The position numbers and the translations under genes are program-made. This document shows, piece by piece, positions 18,934-26,807 of a stretch of 64,000 nt of DNA (the stretch's first letter is position 1; each line of letters begins with the position of its first letter). The notes below the pieces were generated by a model, which was not told the origin of the DNA, did no database searches, and saw nothing but the letters and a program-made list of their open reading frames with translations. The DNA is taken from the NCBI GenBank assembly GCA_024103275.1, contig JAGFIV010000085.1, forward strand, positions 1-64,000. The letters are read 5' to 3'. Source of the stretch: Flavobacteriales bacterium (GTDB taxonomy: Bacteria > Bacteroidota > Bacteroidia > Flavobacteriales_F > PHOS-HE28).

Positions 18934-18941
18934 TGAAATTA
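18934..18941 (-). promoter_or_regulatory. Putative -7 element TAATTTCA for the DUF2911 gene
   Basis: Minus-strand match to TAnnTTTG with a TTCA end, 22 nt before the ATG at 18911. It supports that ATG, rather than an internal TTG, as the intended start. Confidence 0.35.
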
Positions 18942-19002
18942 GGGCCGCATCCCGCGTCCACGTGGGCGATCCTGACCAATGGTTGGATGGATGTTGCGCG
19001 GT

Positions 19003-19782
19003 TCAGCCCAGCTTCCGGTCGCGCAGCCGCTGCGCGATCTGTTCCTTGTAGGATCGGCCGCTCACGATCTGTTGGCCGTTGCTCATGGTAAAGGTGAACT
19101 CGTTGTTGCCGGTGTACCGGACGTCGGAAACCTGCTCCTGATTGATCACAAATCGGCGATGGATTCGTAAGAACCGTTCCGGGTCCAGTTCGTCCTGCAC
19201 GTTGGTCATCGTCACCCGGTGCAGGATGTGCCGGTCCATGGTCTGCAGCCTGACGTAGTTGCCCTCGGCGCGCAGGAAGATCAGGTCGTTGGCGTGGATC
19301 TGGTGTTCCCGGCCCTTGTCGCGTACCACGAAGATCTCGGTATATGTGCTCGTGGTGTTCATGTGGTTGCGCACCAGGTCCATCAGCCGGCCCGTGAGCC
19401 GTGAACTGCTCTGCATTTCAATGGAACGCTTGGCCTTTTCCACCGCATTGCGGAAGCGGTCATCATCGAAGGGTTTCAGCAGGAAATCCACAGCGTCCAC
19501 ATCAAAGGCCTTCAGTGCGTATCGGTCGTATGCCGTGACGAACACCACGAATGGCATCCGGTCAACCGGTATGCCGGCCACCACCTCGAAACCGGTCTTC
19601 TCCGGGATCTGGACGTCGAGGAACAGAAGGTCGGGCCGGTGCTTGCGCACCACGTCCAGTGCCTCCTGGCCGTTCCCGCACTCGGCCACCACGTTGAATT
19701 CCTTGTCCTTGGCCAGAAGCCGGACGATGCGCGAGCGTGCTGCGGGCTCATCGTCAACCACGATGGTGCGAATGGTCTTCAT
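19003..19782 (-). CDS. LytTR-family response regulator (pair 2)
   Basis: 259 residues, collinear with the regulator of pair 1. The receiver has D10-D11, phospho-acceptor D56 (LLFLDVQIP) and LLKPFDDDR. The LytTR domain has LRAEGNYVRL and FLRIHRRFVIN. By eye roughly half of the residues match pair 1, so this is an old duplication. The gene overlaps the upstream kinase stop by four bases. The target is unknown; the neighbouring DUF2911 gene downstream is a possibility. Confidence 0.92.
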   Translation of the reverse strand: MKTIRTIVVDDEPAARSRIVRLLAKDKEFNVVAECGNGQEALDVVRKHRPDLLFLDVQIPEKTGFEVVAGIPVDRMPFVVFVTAYDRYALKAFDVDAVDFLLKPFDDDRFRNAVEKAKRSIEMQSSSRLTGRLMDLVRNHMNTTSTYTEIFVVRDKGREHQIHANDLIFLRAEGNYVRLQTMDRHILHRVTMTNVQDELDPERFLRIHRRFVINQEQVSDVRYTGNNEFTFTMSNGQQIVSGRSYKEQIAQRLRDRKLG

Positions 19783-20903
19783 GTTGGTAGTTCGGTTGGT
19801 TCGAATGGAATGGAGAGCCTGACCTGGAACCCCTTTCCTGCCGGGGAGGAAAGGTTGAAGCTGGAGGCAACCCCGTAGATCAGGTTCAATCGATCACGCA
19901 CATTGCCGAGCCCGATCCCTCCTTTTGCCATGGCCGATACGGTGTCGGGACATCCCTGGCCATTGTCGTCCACCACCAAGTGGAGGGATCCGTTCATCCG
20001 CTCGGCGGAAATGGTGATCTTCATGCTTCTAGCCGACCCGGCCAGGCCATGTTTGATGGCGTTCTCCACCAACGGTTGCAGCACCATGTTGGGCACCAGG
20101 GCGTCCAGGCAATCAGCCGGTACCCGGTAGGTTACCTTCAGGCGGTCCTTGAACCGCTCCGATTCGATGCCCAGGTAGTTCTCGATATGTTCGATCTCGT
20201 CCGCCAACGGTACTTTGTCCCGCCGGTCGCGGTCCAAGGTGACGCGTAGTACCTGCCCCAATTGACTGAGCACCCTGCGTGCGCCATCGGCATCTTCTTC
20301 CAGGATGGCGCTGACCGTGTTGAGGGTGTTGAACAGGAAATGCGGATGGAGCTGCTTGCGCAACGCATCCAGTTGGGTCATGTCCAACTGGTGTTTCATC
20401 TTCAGCAGCTGGGTTTGCTTTTCCCGCATCTGCCGGGCATTGTCCACGGCAATGAAGATCACCAACAGGATCCAATACTCCATGAAGCGTTGCAAGATCC
20501 CGGGCGCCAGGGCATGGACCACGTAGGTGCGGATGTTCGGCTCCCATTTCAGGTCGCCTGTGGAGGTGAGGATGGCATAATAAATGGCGCTGGTGACCAC
20601 TTCATGCACGGTGCCCAGCAACAGGCCCGAAAGGCTGTGTGCCAGCAGCGGCTTCCAGGTGGGCCGTACATTGAACGGCCATCGGCGCGCCAAGCTGTAC
20701 ACCACCGGGCACAGCAACGCCCAGAACAGGAAGTTCAAATACGGCACCGGCGCCTCCACCCACCACTTGAACGGGGACATCCCTTTGAGGTCCGCGTACA
20801 CATAATGGTGCATGTATGCCTGCAACAGGAAGAGCGTCGCCATCAACATGGCGATCCCCCAGATCACCCGGAGGCGGATCGGTGTGCGGACCAGGAAGGG
20901 CAT
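19779..20903 (-). CDS. LytS/YehU-type sensor histidine kinase (pair 2)
   Basis: 374 residues from ATG 20903. It has four predicted membrane helices in the first ~150 residues, a coiled linker (ARQMREKQTQLLKMKHQLDM), His-box LHPHFLFNTLNTVSAIL, N-box LQPLVENAIKHGL, and G-boxes DNGQG and GGIGLGNVRDRL. It parallels the pair 1 kinase in architecture and orientation. Only about 0.3 kb of non-coding DNA separates its start from the 3' end of folA. That is the same arrangement as LytS1 next to the folA remnant. Confidence 0.9.
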   Translation of the reverse strand: MPFLVRTPIRLRVIWGIAMLMATLFLLQAYMHHYVYADLKGMSPFKWWVEAPVPYLNFLFWALLCPVVYSLARRWPFNVRPTWKPLLAHSLSGLLLGTVHEVVTSAIYYAILTSTGDLKWEPNIRTYVVHALAPGILQRFMEYWILLVIFIAVDNARQMREKQTQLLKMKHQLDMTQLDALRKQLHPHFLFNTLNTVSAILEEDADGARRVLSQLGQVLRVTLDRDRRDKVPLADEIEHIENYLGIESERFKDRLKVTYRVPADCLDALVPNMVLQPLVENAIKHGLAGSARSMKITISAERMNGSLHLVVDDNGQGCPDTVSAMAKGGIGLGNVRDRLNLIYGVASSFNLSSPAGKGFQVRLSIPFEPTELPT

Positions 20904-21205
20904 CGTGCCTCTAATATCCGGCTTGGATCGCGGTTCCGGTCAGTGCGGTTTCCATGGGATCGGACCCTCGTGCCGGAAGCGGCCACGGTACGATTGGTGC
21001 CGAAGGCCGCGCCAATGCTGGCATTCCGGGCATCTCCGCCAAGGTGTGCCGGAACATTCCGGGAGACCGGCCATGTGACGGACGGGCAAAAAACTTGATG
21101 AATGGGACTCCTTCCCACAGGCTTGCCCGGGCGCCATTCACCACCGCCATTGACAAGGCGTCCGTGATCCGCCCATCTGGTATTGGGGGAAGGCCTGGCC
21201 AAGCA
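20904..21205. other. Gene-free spacer between LytS2 and folA
   Basis: About 300 bases lacking a plausible gene. It should contain the promoter of the LytS2-LytR2 operon and the 3' UTR of folA. I find no strong hairpin or TAnnTTTG box. No visible similarity to the equivalent spacer at 8411-8697. Confidence 0.45.
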
Positions 21206-21242
21206 GCGGCCTACTTCTGCAGCACCACGGTGGTGAAGGCGA
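21206..21242. repeat. 37-nt perfect direct repeat, right copy (3' tip of folA)
   Basis: Identical to 8698-8734 in sequence and orientation. It covers the last ten sense codons plus stop of the intact folA and five bases beyond. Together the two copies bracket 12.5 kb carrying the ABC module, a T9SS protein, DUF2911-TPR and LytS2/LytR2. Confidence 0.85.
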
Positions 21243-21711
21243 AGGGATGCCGCTCGTCCGCCTTGTGCTTCTCGCTCCACACCTCCTTCCAGGCCTTGCC
21301 GATGTCGGGGAAGAACACGTCGCCCGCGGGTTTGGCGTGGACCGTGGTCAAATAGACGCGGTCCACCAGGCCCGCCGCGAAAGCCTCGGCATACAGCTGT
21401 CCGCCGCCGATCAGGAAAACCTCATTGGCACCGGTCGCGCGGGCGGCCTCCAAGGCTTCTTCCAGGGAATGGACGACGGTGGCGCCCGGGGCATCGTAGT
21501 GCTTGTGCGAGGTCACCACGATGTTGATGCGGTCCCGCAAGGGGCGGAATTGCGGGGGGATGCTTTCGTAGCTCTTGCGGCCGCTGATCACCGGGTGGTT
21601 CAGCGTGGTACGCTGGAAGAATTTCATGTCGTCGGGCAGGTTCCAGGGCAGCCCCCCTTCCTTGCCGATGACGCCGTTTTCGGCCACGGCTGCGATGGCA
21701 CTGATGATCAT
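21211..21711 (-). CDS. folA: Dihydrofolate reductase
   Basis: 166 residues, typical length. Family motifs: N-terminal [21 protein letters not shown], the substrate-binding aspartate in [40 protein letters not shown] and a C-terminal [10 protein letters not shown]. It regenerates tetrahydrofolate using NADPH, complementing the neighbouring ThyA, which consumes methylene-tetrahydrofolate. Its ATG overlaps the thyA stop by four bases, so the two are coupled in the order thyA-folA. Its last codons are duplicated at 8698-8786. Confidence 0.97.
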   Translation of the reverse strand: MIISAIAAVAENGVIGKEGGLPWNLPDDMKFFQRTTLNHPVISGRKSYESIPPQFRPLRDRINIVVTSHKHYDAPGATVVHSLEEALEAARATGANEVFLIGGGQLYAEAFAAGLVDRVYLTTVHAKPAGDVFFPDIGKAWKEVWSEKHKADERHPFAFTTVVLQK

Positions 21712-22502
21712 ACCGATACGGATGCTTTGATGTGCGGATGTGGGTCGTAATCGAGGAGCTCTAAGTCCTCATAGCGGAATGCAAAGATGTCCTTCACCGC
21801 AGGATTGATCTTCAACGTGGGCAGGGCACGCGGCTCACGGCTGAGTTGGAGTGCGGCCTGCTCGATGTGGTTCTGGTACAGGTGCACGTCGCCGAAGGTG
21901 TGGACGAACTCGCCCGGCTGCAGGCCGCACACCTGGGCCATCATCAGGGTGAGCAGCGCGTAGCTGGCGATGTTGAACGGTACGCCCAGGAAGGTGTCCG
22001 CGCTGCGCTGGTACAGCTGGCAGGAAAGCTTGCCGTCCGCCACGTAGAACTGGAACAGGCAATGACAGGGGGGGAGGGCCATGCGGTCCACGTCGGCGGG
22101 GTTCCAAGCGGTGACGATCAGGCGGCGGCTGTCCGGTTTGGTGCGGATCATCTCCACCACGTTGGCGATCTGGTCGATGTGCCCGCCGCCCGGCGTGGGC
22201 CAGTTGCGCCACTGATAGCCGTACACCGGTCCCAGGTCGCCGTTGGCATCGGCCCACTCGTCCCAGATGCGCACGCCGTTTTCCTTCAGGTACTTGATGT
22301 TGGTGTCGCCTTGCAGGAACCACAGCAGCTCGTGCGCGATGCTCTTGAAATGCAGCTTTTTGGTGGTGAGCAGCGGGAAGCCGTCGGCCAGGTTGAAGCG
22401 CATCTGGTAGCCGAAGCAGCTAATGGTGCCGGTGCCCGTGCGGTCCCCCTTGCGGGTGCCGTTCTTCAGGATGTGCCGAAGCAGGTCGTGGTACTGTTGC
22501 AT
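21708..22502 (-). CDS. thyA: Thymidylate synthase
   Basis: 264 residues from ATG 22502 ([15 protein letters not shown]), the same length as E. coli ThyA. An upstream extension of the open frame is non-coding. Diagnostic motifs: [62 protein letters not shown] with the catalytic cysteine in [35 protein letters not shown] and [14 protein letters not shown]. It converts dUMP to dTMP with methylene-tetrahydrofolate. A TACTTTCG box lies six bases upstream of the start. Confidence 0.97.
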   Translation of the reverse strand: MQQYHDLLRHILKNGTRKGDRTGTGTISCFGYQMRFNLADGFPLLTTKKLHFKSIAHELLWFLQGDTNIKYLKENGVRIWDEWADANGDLGPVYGYQWRNWPTPGGGHIDQIANVVEMIRTKPDSRRLIVTAWNPADVDRMALPPCHCLFQFYVADGKLSCQLYQRSADTFLGVPFNIASYALLTLMMAQVCGLQPGEFVHTFGDVHLYQNHIEQAALQLSREPRALPTLKINPAVKDIFAFRYEDLELLDYDPHPHIKASVSV

Positions 22503-22508
22503 GCGCCG

Positions 22509-22516
22509 CGAAAGTA
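22509..22516 (-). promoter_or_regulatory. -7 promoter element TACTTTCG of thyA-folA
   Basis: Minus-strand match to TACnTTTG/TTCG ending 6 nt before the thyA ATG. Very short or absent leader implied. Confidence 0.45.
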
Positions 22517-22640
22517 CTTCCATTCCACCGCGAACGTGCCAGTGGCAAGGACGGGGCGGGGAGCCGGCCGTCCATGCCTTCACCATTTCGCGTTAAGGAC
22601 TGGTCCATGGATGCGCAGCTATTTTTTTTCGCGGGACGAG

Positions 22641-22686
22641 CCGAAGAGGCGGTTGCGCGGACTAACCAACGGAGCCGCCCCTTCGG
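22641..22686. other. Stable hairpin in the 22503-22820 gene-free interval
   Basis: CCGAAGAGGCGG (22641-22652) pairs with CCGCCCCTTCGG (22675-22686) with one mismatch, around a 22-nt loop. A run of eight T precedes it on the plus strand. For the minus-strand lipoprotein gene ending at 22821 it would lie in the 3' UTR, but no T tract follows on that strand, so it is not a classical terminator. The rest of 22517-22820 shows no gene. Confidence 0.5.
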
Positions 22687-22820
22687 TGAAGTAGTGCGGA
22701 AAAAGAGCAAGTGGATCGGGCCAAGCCTTATTGCGGGATGGTATTATGGGTGGCCATGGAACACGTTCGCCGGAAGGCCCCGGGAAGGGGCTTGCCGGCG
22801 AACAGTCGGTGGAAAGGGGG

Positions 22821-23627
22821 TTAGCCTACGGTGATGGTGATGCCGTTCACGGTTACCGTGAAGCTGCCGTCGCACTCCCCGTTGCCGTAGTCCACATGGC
22901 GCGTGGGCAGGCCTTCGGGAGTGATGTCCACCCGGCCGCTCACCGGTTGCCAGCAACCGACCTTGATGTGGAGCGGTTGGGTGATGGTGGCGGAGTATGC
23001 CAGCCCGTGGCGGTTGATGCCGCTTCCCGTGCCGGTGATCAGGTATTCGTCATCCCAAGGGGTGGGCGTGTTGGCCCCGGCCACCCAGGTGCGTGTGCGC
23101 TCGGAGGAATGCGTGGCCGTCCACGAGTTGTCGGGCGCGGTCACGCTGCCGTCCACGCTGATGGAGAACTTGATGTGGCCGTCGCTCCCCGGCCCCAGGT
23201 TCGTCACCGTTTTGCTGCCCTCCAGCTTGTGGTCATCGAGGTAATAATCCTGCGGGGTGATGGTGATCACCGTGCCGGTTGCGCGGTAGGGCCCGGTGAA
23301 GGAGACCAGGATGCTCCCGCGCCGCTCGTGGCCGTCCGTGCCGGTGCAGTTCTCGGGGCCGAAGTCGATGAGCATGGTGTGCGGCATGGCAACGGTGTCG
23401 ATCGTTATGGTGGCGTTGCAGCCGTCCATGTAGTCACGGAGGCCATTGTCGTCCGCGGCCTGGTCCGATTGGCGCAGGACGTCATCAAACATGGATTCCG
23501 CGAGGCTGTGGTCCAACGCGGAAGTGAAGCTCTGGCCGGTCGTGGAAGGGCCTTGGGTTTCATCCTTTTTGCAGGCGGCCAGCGTCAGGGCGGCCATGCC
23601 GAATGTGATGATGAGTTGCCGGTTCAT
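22821..23627 (-). CDS. Predicted lipoprotein of unknown function
   Basis: 268 residues. The signal peptide MNRQLIITFGMAALTLAACK ends in a lipobox (LAAC) with lysines directly after the cysteine. The body contains repeated beta-rich segments ending in a conserved-looking C-terminus, GRVDITPEGLPTRHVDYGNG followed by CDGSFTVTVNGITITVG. It contains four further cysteines (three forming C-x and C-D contexts such as GCWQPV and GECDG), possibly disulfide-linked. I do not recognise a named family. It is a stand-alone gene between thyA-folA and clc, in the same direction as both. Confidence 0.8.
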   Translation of the reverse strand: MNRQLIITFGMAALTLAACKKDETQGPSTTGQSFTSALDHSLAESMFDDVLRQSDQAADDNGLRDYMDGCNATITIDTVAMPHTMLIDFGPENCTGTDGHERRGSILVSFTGPYRATGTVITITPQDYYLDDHKLEGSKTVTNLGPGSDGHIKFSISVDGSVTAPDNSWTATHSSERTRTWVAGANTPTPWDDEYLITGTGSGINRHGLAYSATITQPLHIKVGCWQPVSGRVDITPEGLPTRHVDYGNGECDGSFTVTVNGITITVG

Positions 23628-23717
23628 TGTGGTTGTGTTTGGTGCTTGTAGGACACGTGCGCCGCGCCAAGGTTTGATCGGGCCATGGCGCCCGACGTGC
23701 TGAAGGACGAATGGGCA

Positions 23718-25163
23718 TCACCTATCTCCGCGCCGCCTAGGGGTGGTGTAGGGCATCTGTGCACGCGCCCGTTCCTTCAATCCGGTGTAGGAGCTGATCA
23801 GCCGTTCCGTCATCCGCCGGTAATAGGGCTTTTCGTCCAACGCGTGGGCGATGAGCGAGGCGATCATCGCGGCGTACATCAGCTGGAGGATGGCACTGTG
23901 GCGGTCGGTCATCTCCAGGATGATGATGGCGCTGGTGAAGGGCGAGCGGGTGATGCCGGTAAGGAAGGCGCACATGCCCCCCAGCACCAGGATGTTCAGT
24001 TGGCCGCGGTCCACGCCGAACCAGCTTCCGAACAGGCCGCCGATGGCGGCACCGGATGACAGCGCCGGACCGAAAAGCATGCCTGCGGCACCACCGGCGC
24101 TGGACATGATGGAACCCAGGAGACGGCCGGCCGCGTCCTTCCACGAGGGTGAGGGGTCCGGGCCGAAGAGGTAGCGGTCCATCAGGGCCTCGCCGCTTCC
24201 CATGGACATGGGGCCGAAGGCATGTACCACCCAGGCGAAGGCCAGGGCGCACAGCAGCACGAACAGCCCCTGGGCCACCTTGTTGCGCAGTGCGCGGCGC
24301 AGCTTGTCCAGCAACAGGGCGGCCCTTCCGCTGAGCACGCCCATGGCCCCGGCCACCGCGCTGATGACCAGCAGGGTATACATGAAGGAAGGGCCCACGC
24401 GCTCCAGCTTGGGATAGCCCAGCAGCAGGTAGGGGCCCAGCAGCCATTGGGCGGTCATGCCGCTGATGATCACCGAGCTGAGCACCGCGGTGCGGAACTT
24501 GCCGATGTGGGTGCGGGTGAGCTCCTCCATGGCGAAGACGATGCCGCCCAGCGGGGTGTTGAAGGCGGCGCTCAGCCCGGCGGCCCCGCCGGTCACCAGC
24601 ATCACGCGACGGCTCACCTTGGGCCAGAAGGGCGGCAGCAGCTTATGGACGACGCGGTAGATGCTGCCCGCGATCTGCAGGATGGGCCCCTCGCGGCCGA
24701 TGGCCCCGCCACCCAGGGCCATGCCCAGCGTGGCGCCGATGCGCACGAAGATGATGCGCACGTTCAGGAACCGCCACGAGCCGTCGTTCTTCTCCGCGTC
24801 ATCGGCCACCTCGGTCGCGGCGATCACCTGGGCCACGCCGCTGCCGCCCGCCATGGGGGCATAGCGCGCCACAAACCACCAGCTGAACAGGAAGGCCAGC
24901 GGGGCGGTGAGGAAGATCCAGGAAGGATGCGCGGCGATGAAGGCCGCGTTCTGGTGCTCCACCCATACGAAGAGCTTGGTGAAGCCCACGGCCACCAGGG
25001 CCGTGGCCACCGCAGCCACCTGGTAGGGCAAGGCCAGCATCCACAGGTCCTTGATCTGGTTGCCCACATTGGAACCCCGAAGCTTGCGGAACAGGGCGCG
25101 CACCATGGCCTGGGCCCTGGGGAAAGGCCCGGGATCCCCCTGCTGCTCCTGGTGTTGCTTCAC
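23718..25163 (-). CDS. ClC-type chloride channel / H+-Cl- antiporter
   Basis: 481 residues if translation begins at the GTG at 25163, which lies 4 nt after a TATCCTTG box; an internal ATG (MVRALFRKL) is the alternative. The ClC fingerprint is present: a GSG-type motif (MAGGSGVAQ), the external gating glutamate in GGAIGREGPILQ, and the inner proton glutamate in AFNTPLGGIVFAMEELTR. Because both glutamates are present, coupled H+/Cl- exchange is more likely than a passive channel. No C-terminal CBS domains are present, as in the short bacterial type. It is a multi-pass inner-membrane protein, probably for acid resistance or anion homeostasis. Confidence 0.93.
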   Translation of the reverse strand: MKQHQEQQGDPGPFPRAQAMVRALFRKLRGSNVGNQIKDLWMLALPYQVAAVATALVAVGFTKLFVWVEHQNAAFIAAHPSWIFLTAPLAFLFSWWFVARYAPMAGGSGVAQVIAATEVADDAEKNDGSWRFLNVRIIFVRIGATLGMALGGGAIGREGPILQIAGSIYRVVHKLLPPFWPKVSRRVMLVTGGAAGLSAAFNTPLGGIVFAMEELTRTHIGKFRTAVLSSVIISGMTAQWLLGPYLLLGYPKLERVGPSFMYTLLVISAVAGAMGVLSGRAALLLDKLRRALRNKVAQGLFVLLCALAFAWVVHAFGPMSMGSGEALMDRYLFGPDPSPSWKDAAGRLLGSIMSSAGGAAGMLFGPALSSGAAIGGLFGSWFGVDRGQLNILVLGGMCAFLTGITRSPFTSAIIILEMTDRHSAILQLMYAAMIASLIAHALDEKPYYRRMTERLISSYTGLKERARAQMPYTTPRRRGDR

Positions 25164-25167
25164 GCGG

Positions 25168-25175
25168 CAAGGATA
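25168..25175 (-). promoter_or_regulatory. -7-like box TATCCTTG, 4 nt before the GTG start of clc
   Basis: TATCCTTG on the minus strand, followed by CCGC and GTG. The same box-to-start spacing occurs at several other genes in the window. Confidence 0.35.
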
Positions 25176-25384
25176 GTCTGCCACGGCCTGCCGTCCACCG
25201 GCCCGGGGCCGCGTTCTTCAACAACGGTGTGGGAATCGCACCCCCATGCTTAAGAGACCGGCCCCATCCCGGTTCCATCCTGACCTCCTGCACATGCGGC
25301 CGGGAATAAAGCATGGACAGATCGTCCTTCCCTAAGCTTCGCGAAAGGAATCCAAGGCACGACCGTCCCGCACCCTGATCCCCC

Positions 25385-25408
25385 GATCATCTGATCATCT
25401 GATCATCC
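25385..25408. repeat. Three tandem 8-bp units (GATCATCT, GATCATCT, GATCATCC)
   Basis: Three 8-bp units in the 3' flank of the CNT transporter gene, 9 nt past its stop codon. Each unit contains GATC, so the array is rich in potential Dam sites. May vary in copy number. Confidence 0.75.
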
Positions 25409-25417
25409 GGTTCGATC

Positions 25418-26680
25418 TCACATCAAGATCCCCGCGATGGTGGCGCTCATGTAGCTGGCCAAGGTGCCGCACAGCAGGGCTTTCAGGCCCAAGCGGGCCA
25501 GATCGCTGCGGCGCTCGGGCGCCAGTTCGCCGATGCCGCCGATCTGCATGCCCACGCTGCTGAAGTTGGCGAACCCGCAAATGGCGATGGATACGATCAT
25601 CAGGCCCTTCTCGCTCACGATGGGCACCTGGTGCGAGGTGAGGTTCATGAAGGCCACGAATTCGTTGATGGTGAGCTTCTGGCCCAGCAGGGTGGCCACG
25701 TTCGCCACATCCTCGTTGGGCACGCCCATGGCCCATGCCATGGGATAGAAGATCTTGCCGAAGATCCAATCCAGGGAGAGGTTGAGGTCGGGGCTGAACA
25801 GGTGGCCGATGCGTACCAGGCCATAATCGACCAGGGCGATCAGGGCGATGAACCCGATGAGCATGGCGATCACGTTCATGGCGATGCGCCATCCGTCGCC
25901 GGCACCGTGGCTGATGGCATCCACCGCGTTGATGTAGGGGCTCTTGACCTCGAGCTTCACCTTGCCCATGGTCTGGCTCTCCTCGGTCTCGGGCCACACG
26001 ATCTTGCTGATCACCAACGCGCCGGGCGCGGCCATCAGGCTGGCGGCGATCAGCTTCGGCGCCAGGTCCATGCCCGCCTGCGCGCCCATGGCCACGTACA
26101 CCACCAGGATGCTGCCGGCGATGCAGGCCAGGCTTCCGCTCATGCTGGCCAGCAGCTCGCTGCGCGTCATCCCTGCCAGGTAGGGGCGGATCATCACCTG
26201 GGCCTCCACCTGGCCCACGAAGGCGCTGGCCACGTTGCTCAGGGCCTCGGCCCCGCTCACGCGCATCACCCAGTTCATCGCCTTGGCGATCACGGACACG
26301 ATGTGCTGCATGATGCCCACGTGGTAGAGGATGGCCACGATGATGCACACCAGGATGATGGTGGCCGTGATGTTGAAGGCGAAGACGAAGCCGCCCATGG
26401 TGTAATTGGCCACGGTGCCGTCCACCTGCTGCACGCCGATGCCGCCGAAGACGAACTCGGCCCCTTTGCGCGCGAAGCCCTCGATCTTCTGCATGCCGTG
26501 GCCGATGCCTTGGAAGAAGCGGGTCACCGGCGGGATCTTCAGCACCAGCACGGCGATCAGCAGTTGCAGGCCGAGCCCGCTGAGCACCGTTCGGAAGTTG
26601 ATGCGCTTGCGGTTGTTGCTCGCGAGGAAGGCGATGCCCAGGATCAGGGCGATGCCGAGCAGGCCTTGGAATCGTTCCAT
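25418..26680 (-). CDS. Concentrative nucleoside transporter (CNT/NupC family)
   Basis: 420 residues from ATG 26680 (MERFQGLLGIALIL); an upstream in-frame extension lacks coding character. The family motifs are GVQQVDG, FVGQVEAQVMIRPYL (the G-Q-x-E-A nucleoside and ion site), SGSLACIAGSILV, and the C-terminal NFSSVGMQIGGIGELAP. About ten membrane helices. It imports nucleosides with Na+ or H+ symport. This fits the window's nucleotide salvage genes (deoxynucleoside kinase, thyA, adenine deaminase). Confidence 0.93.
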   Translation of the reverse strand: MERFQGLLGIALILGIAFLASNNRKRINFRTVLSGLGLQLLIAVLVLKIPPVTRFFQGIGHGMQKIEGFARKGAEFVFGGIGVQQVDGTVANYTMGGFVFAFNITATIILVCIIVAILYHVGIMQHIVSVIAKAMNWVMRVSGAEALSNVASAFVGQVEAQVMIRPYLAGMTRSELLASMSGSLACIAGSILVVYVAMGAQAGMDLAPKLIAASLMAAPGALVISKIVWPETEESQTMGKVKLEVKSPYINAVDAISHGAGDGWRIAMNVIAMLIGFIALIALVDYGLVRIGHLFSPDLNLSLDWIFGKIFYPMAWAMGVPNEDVANVATLLGQKLTINEFVAFMNLTSHQVPIVSEKGLMIVSIAICGFANFSSVGMQIGGIGELAPERRSDLARLGLKALLCGTLASYMSATIAGILM

Positions 26681-26807
26681 GTGCGGGTAAGGGGCGGTCA
26701 ATGTATGCGCTTTGCCGGAAACGGACCTCCTCGCATCGGCGAAGGATCCATGTCCTTCATCCGGCATGCGGGCGTGATCCGCTGCGCGCCCGCCGGCCAC
26801 GGGCGCA

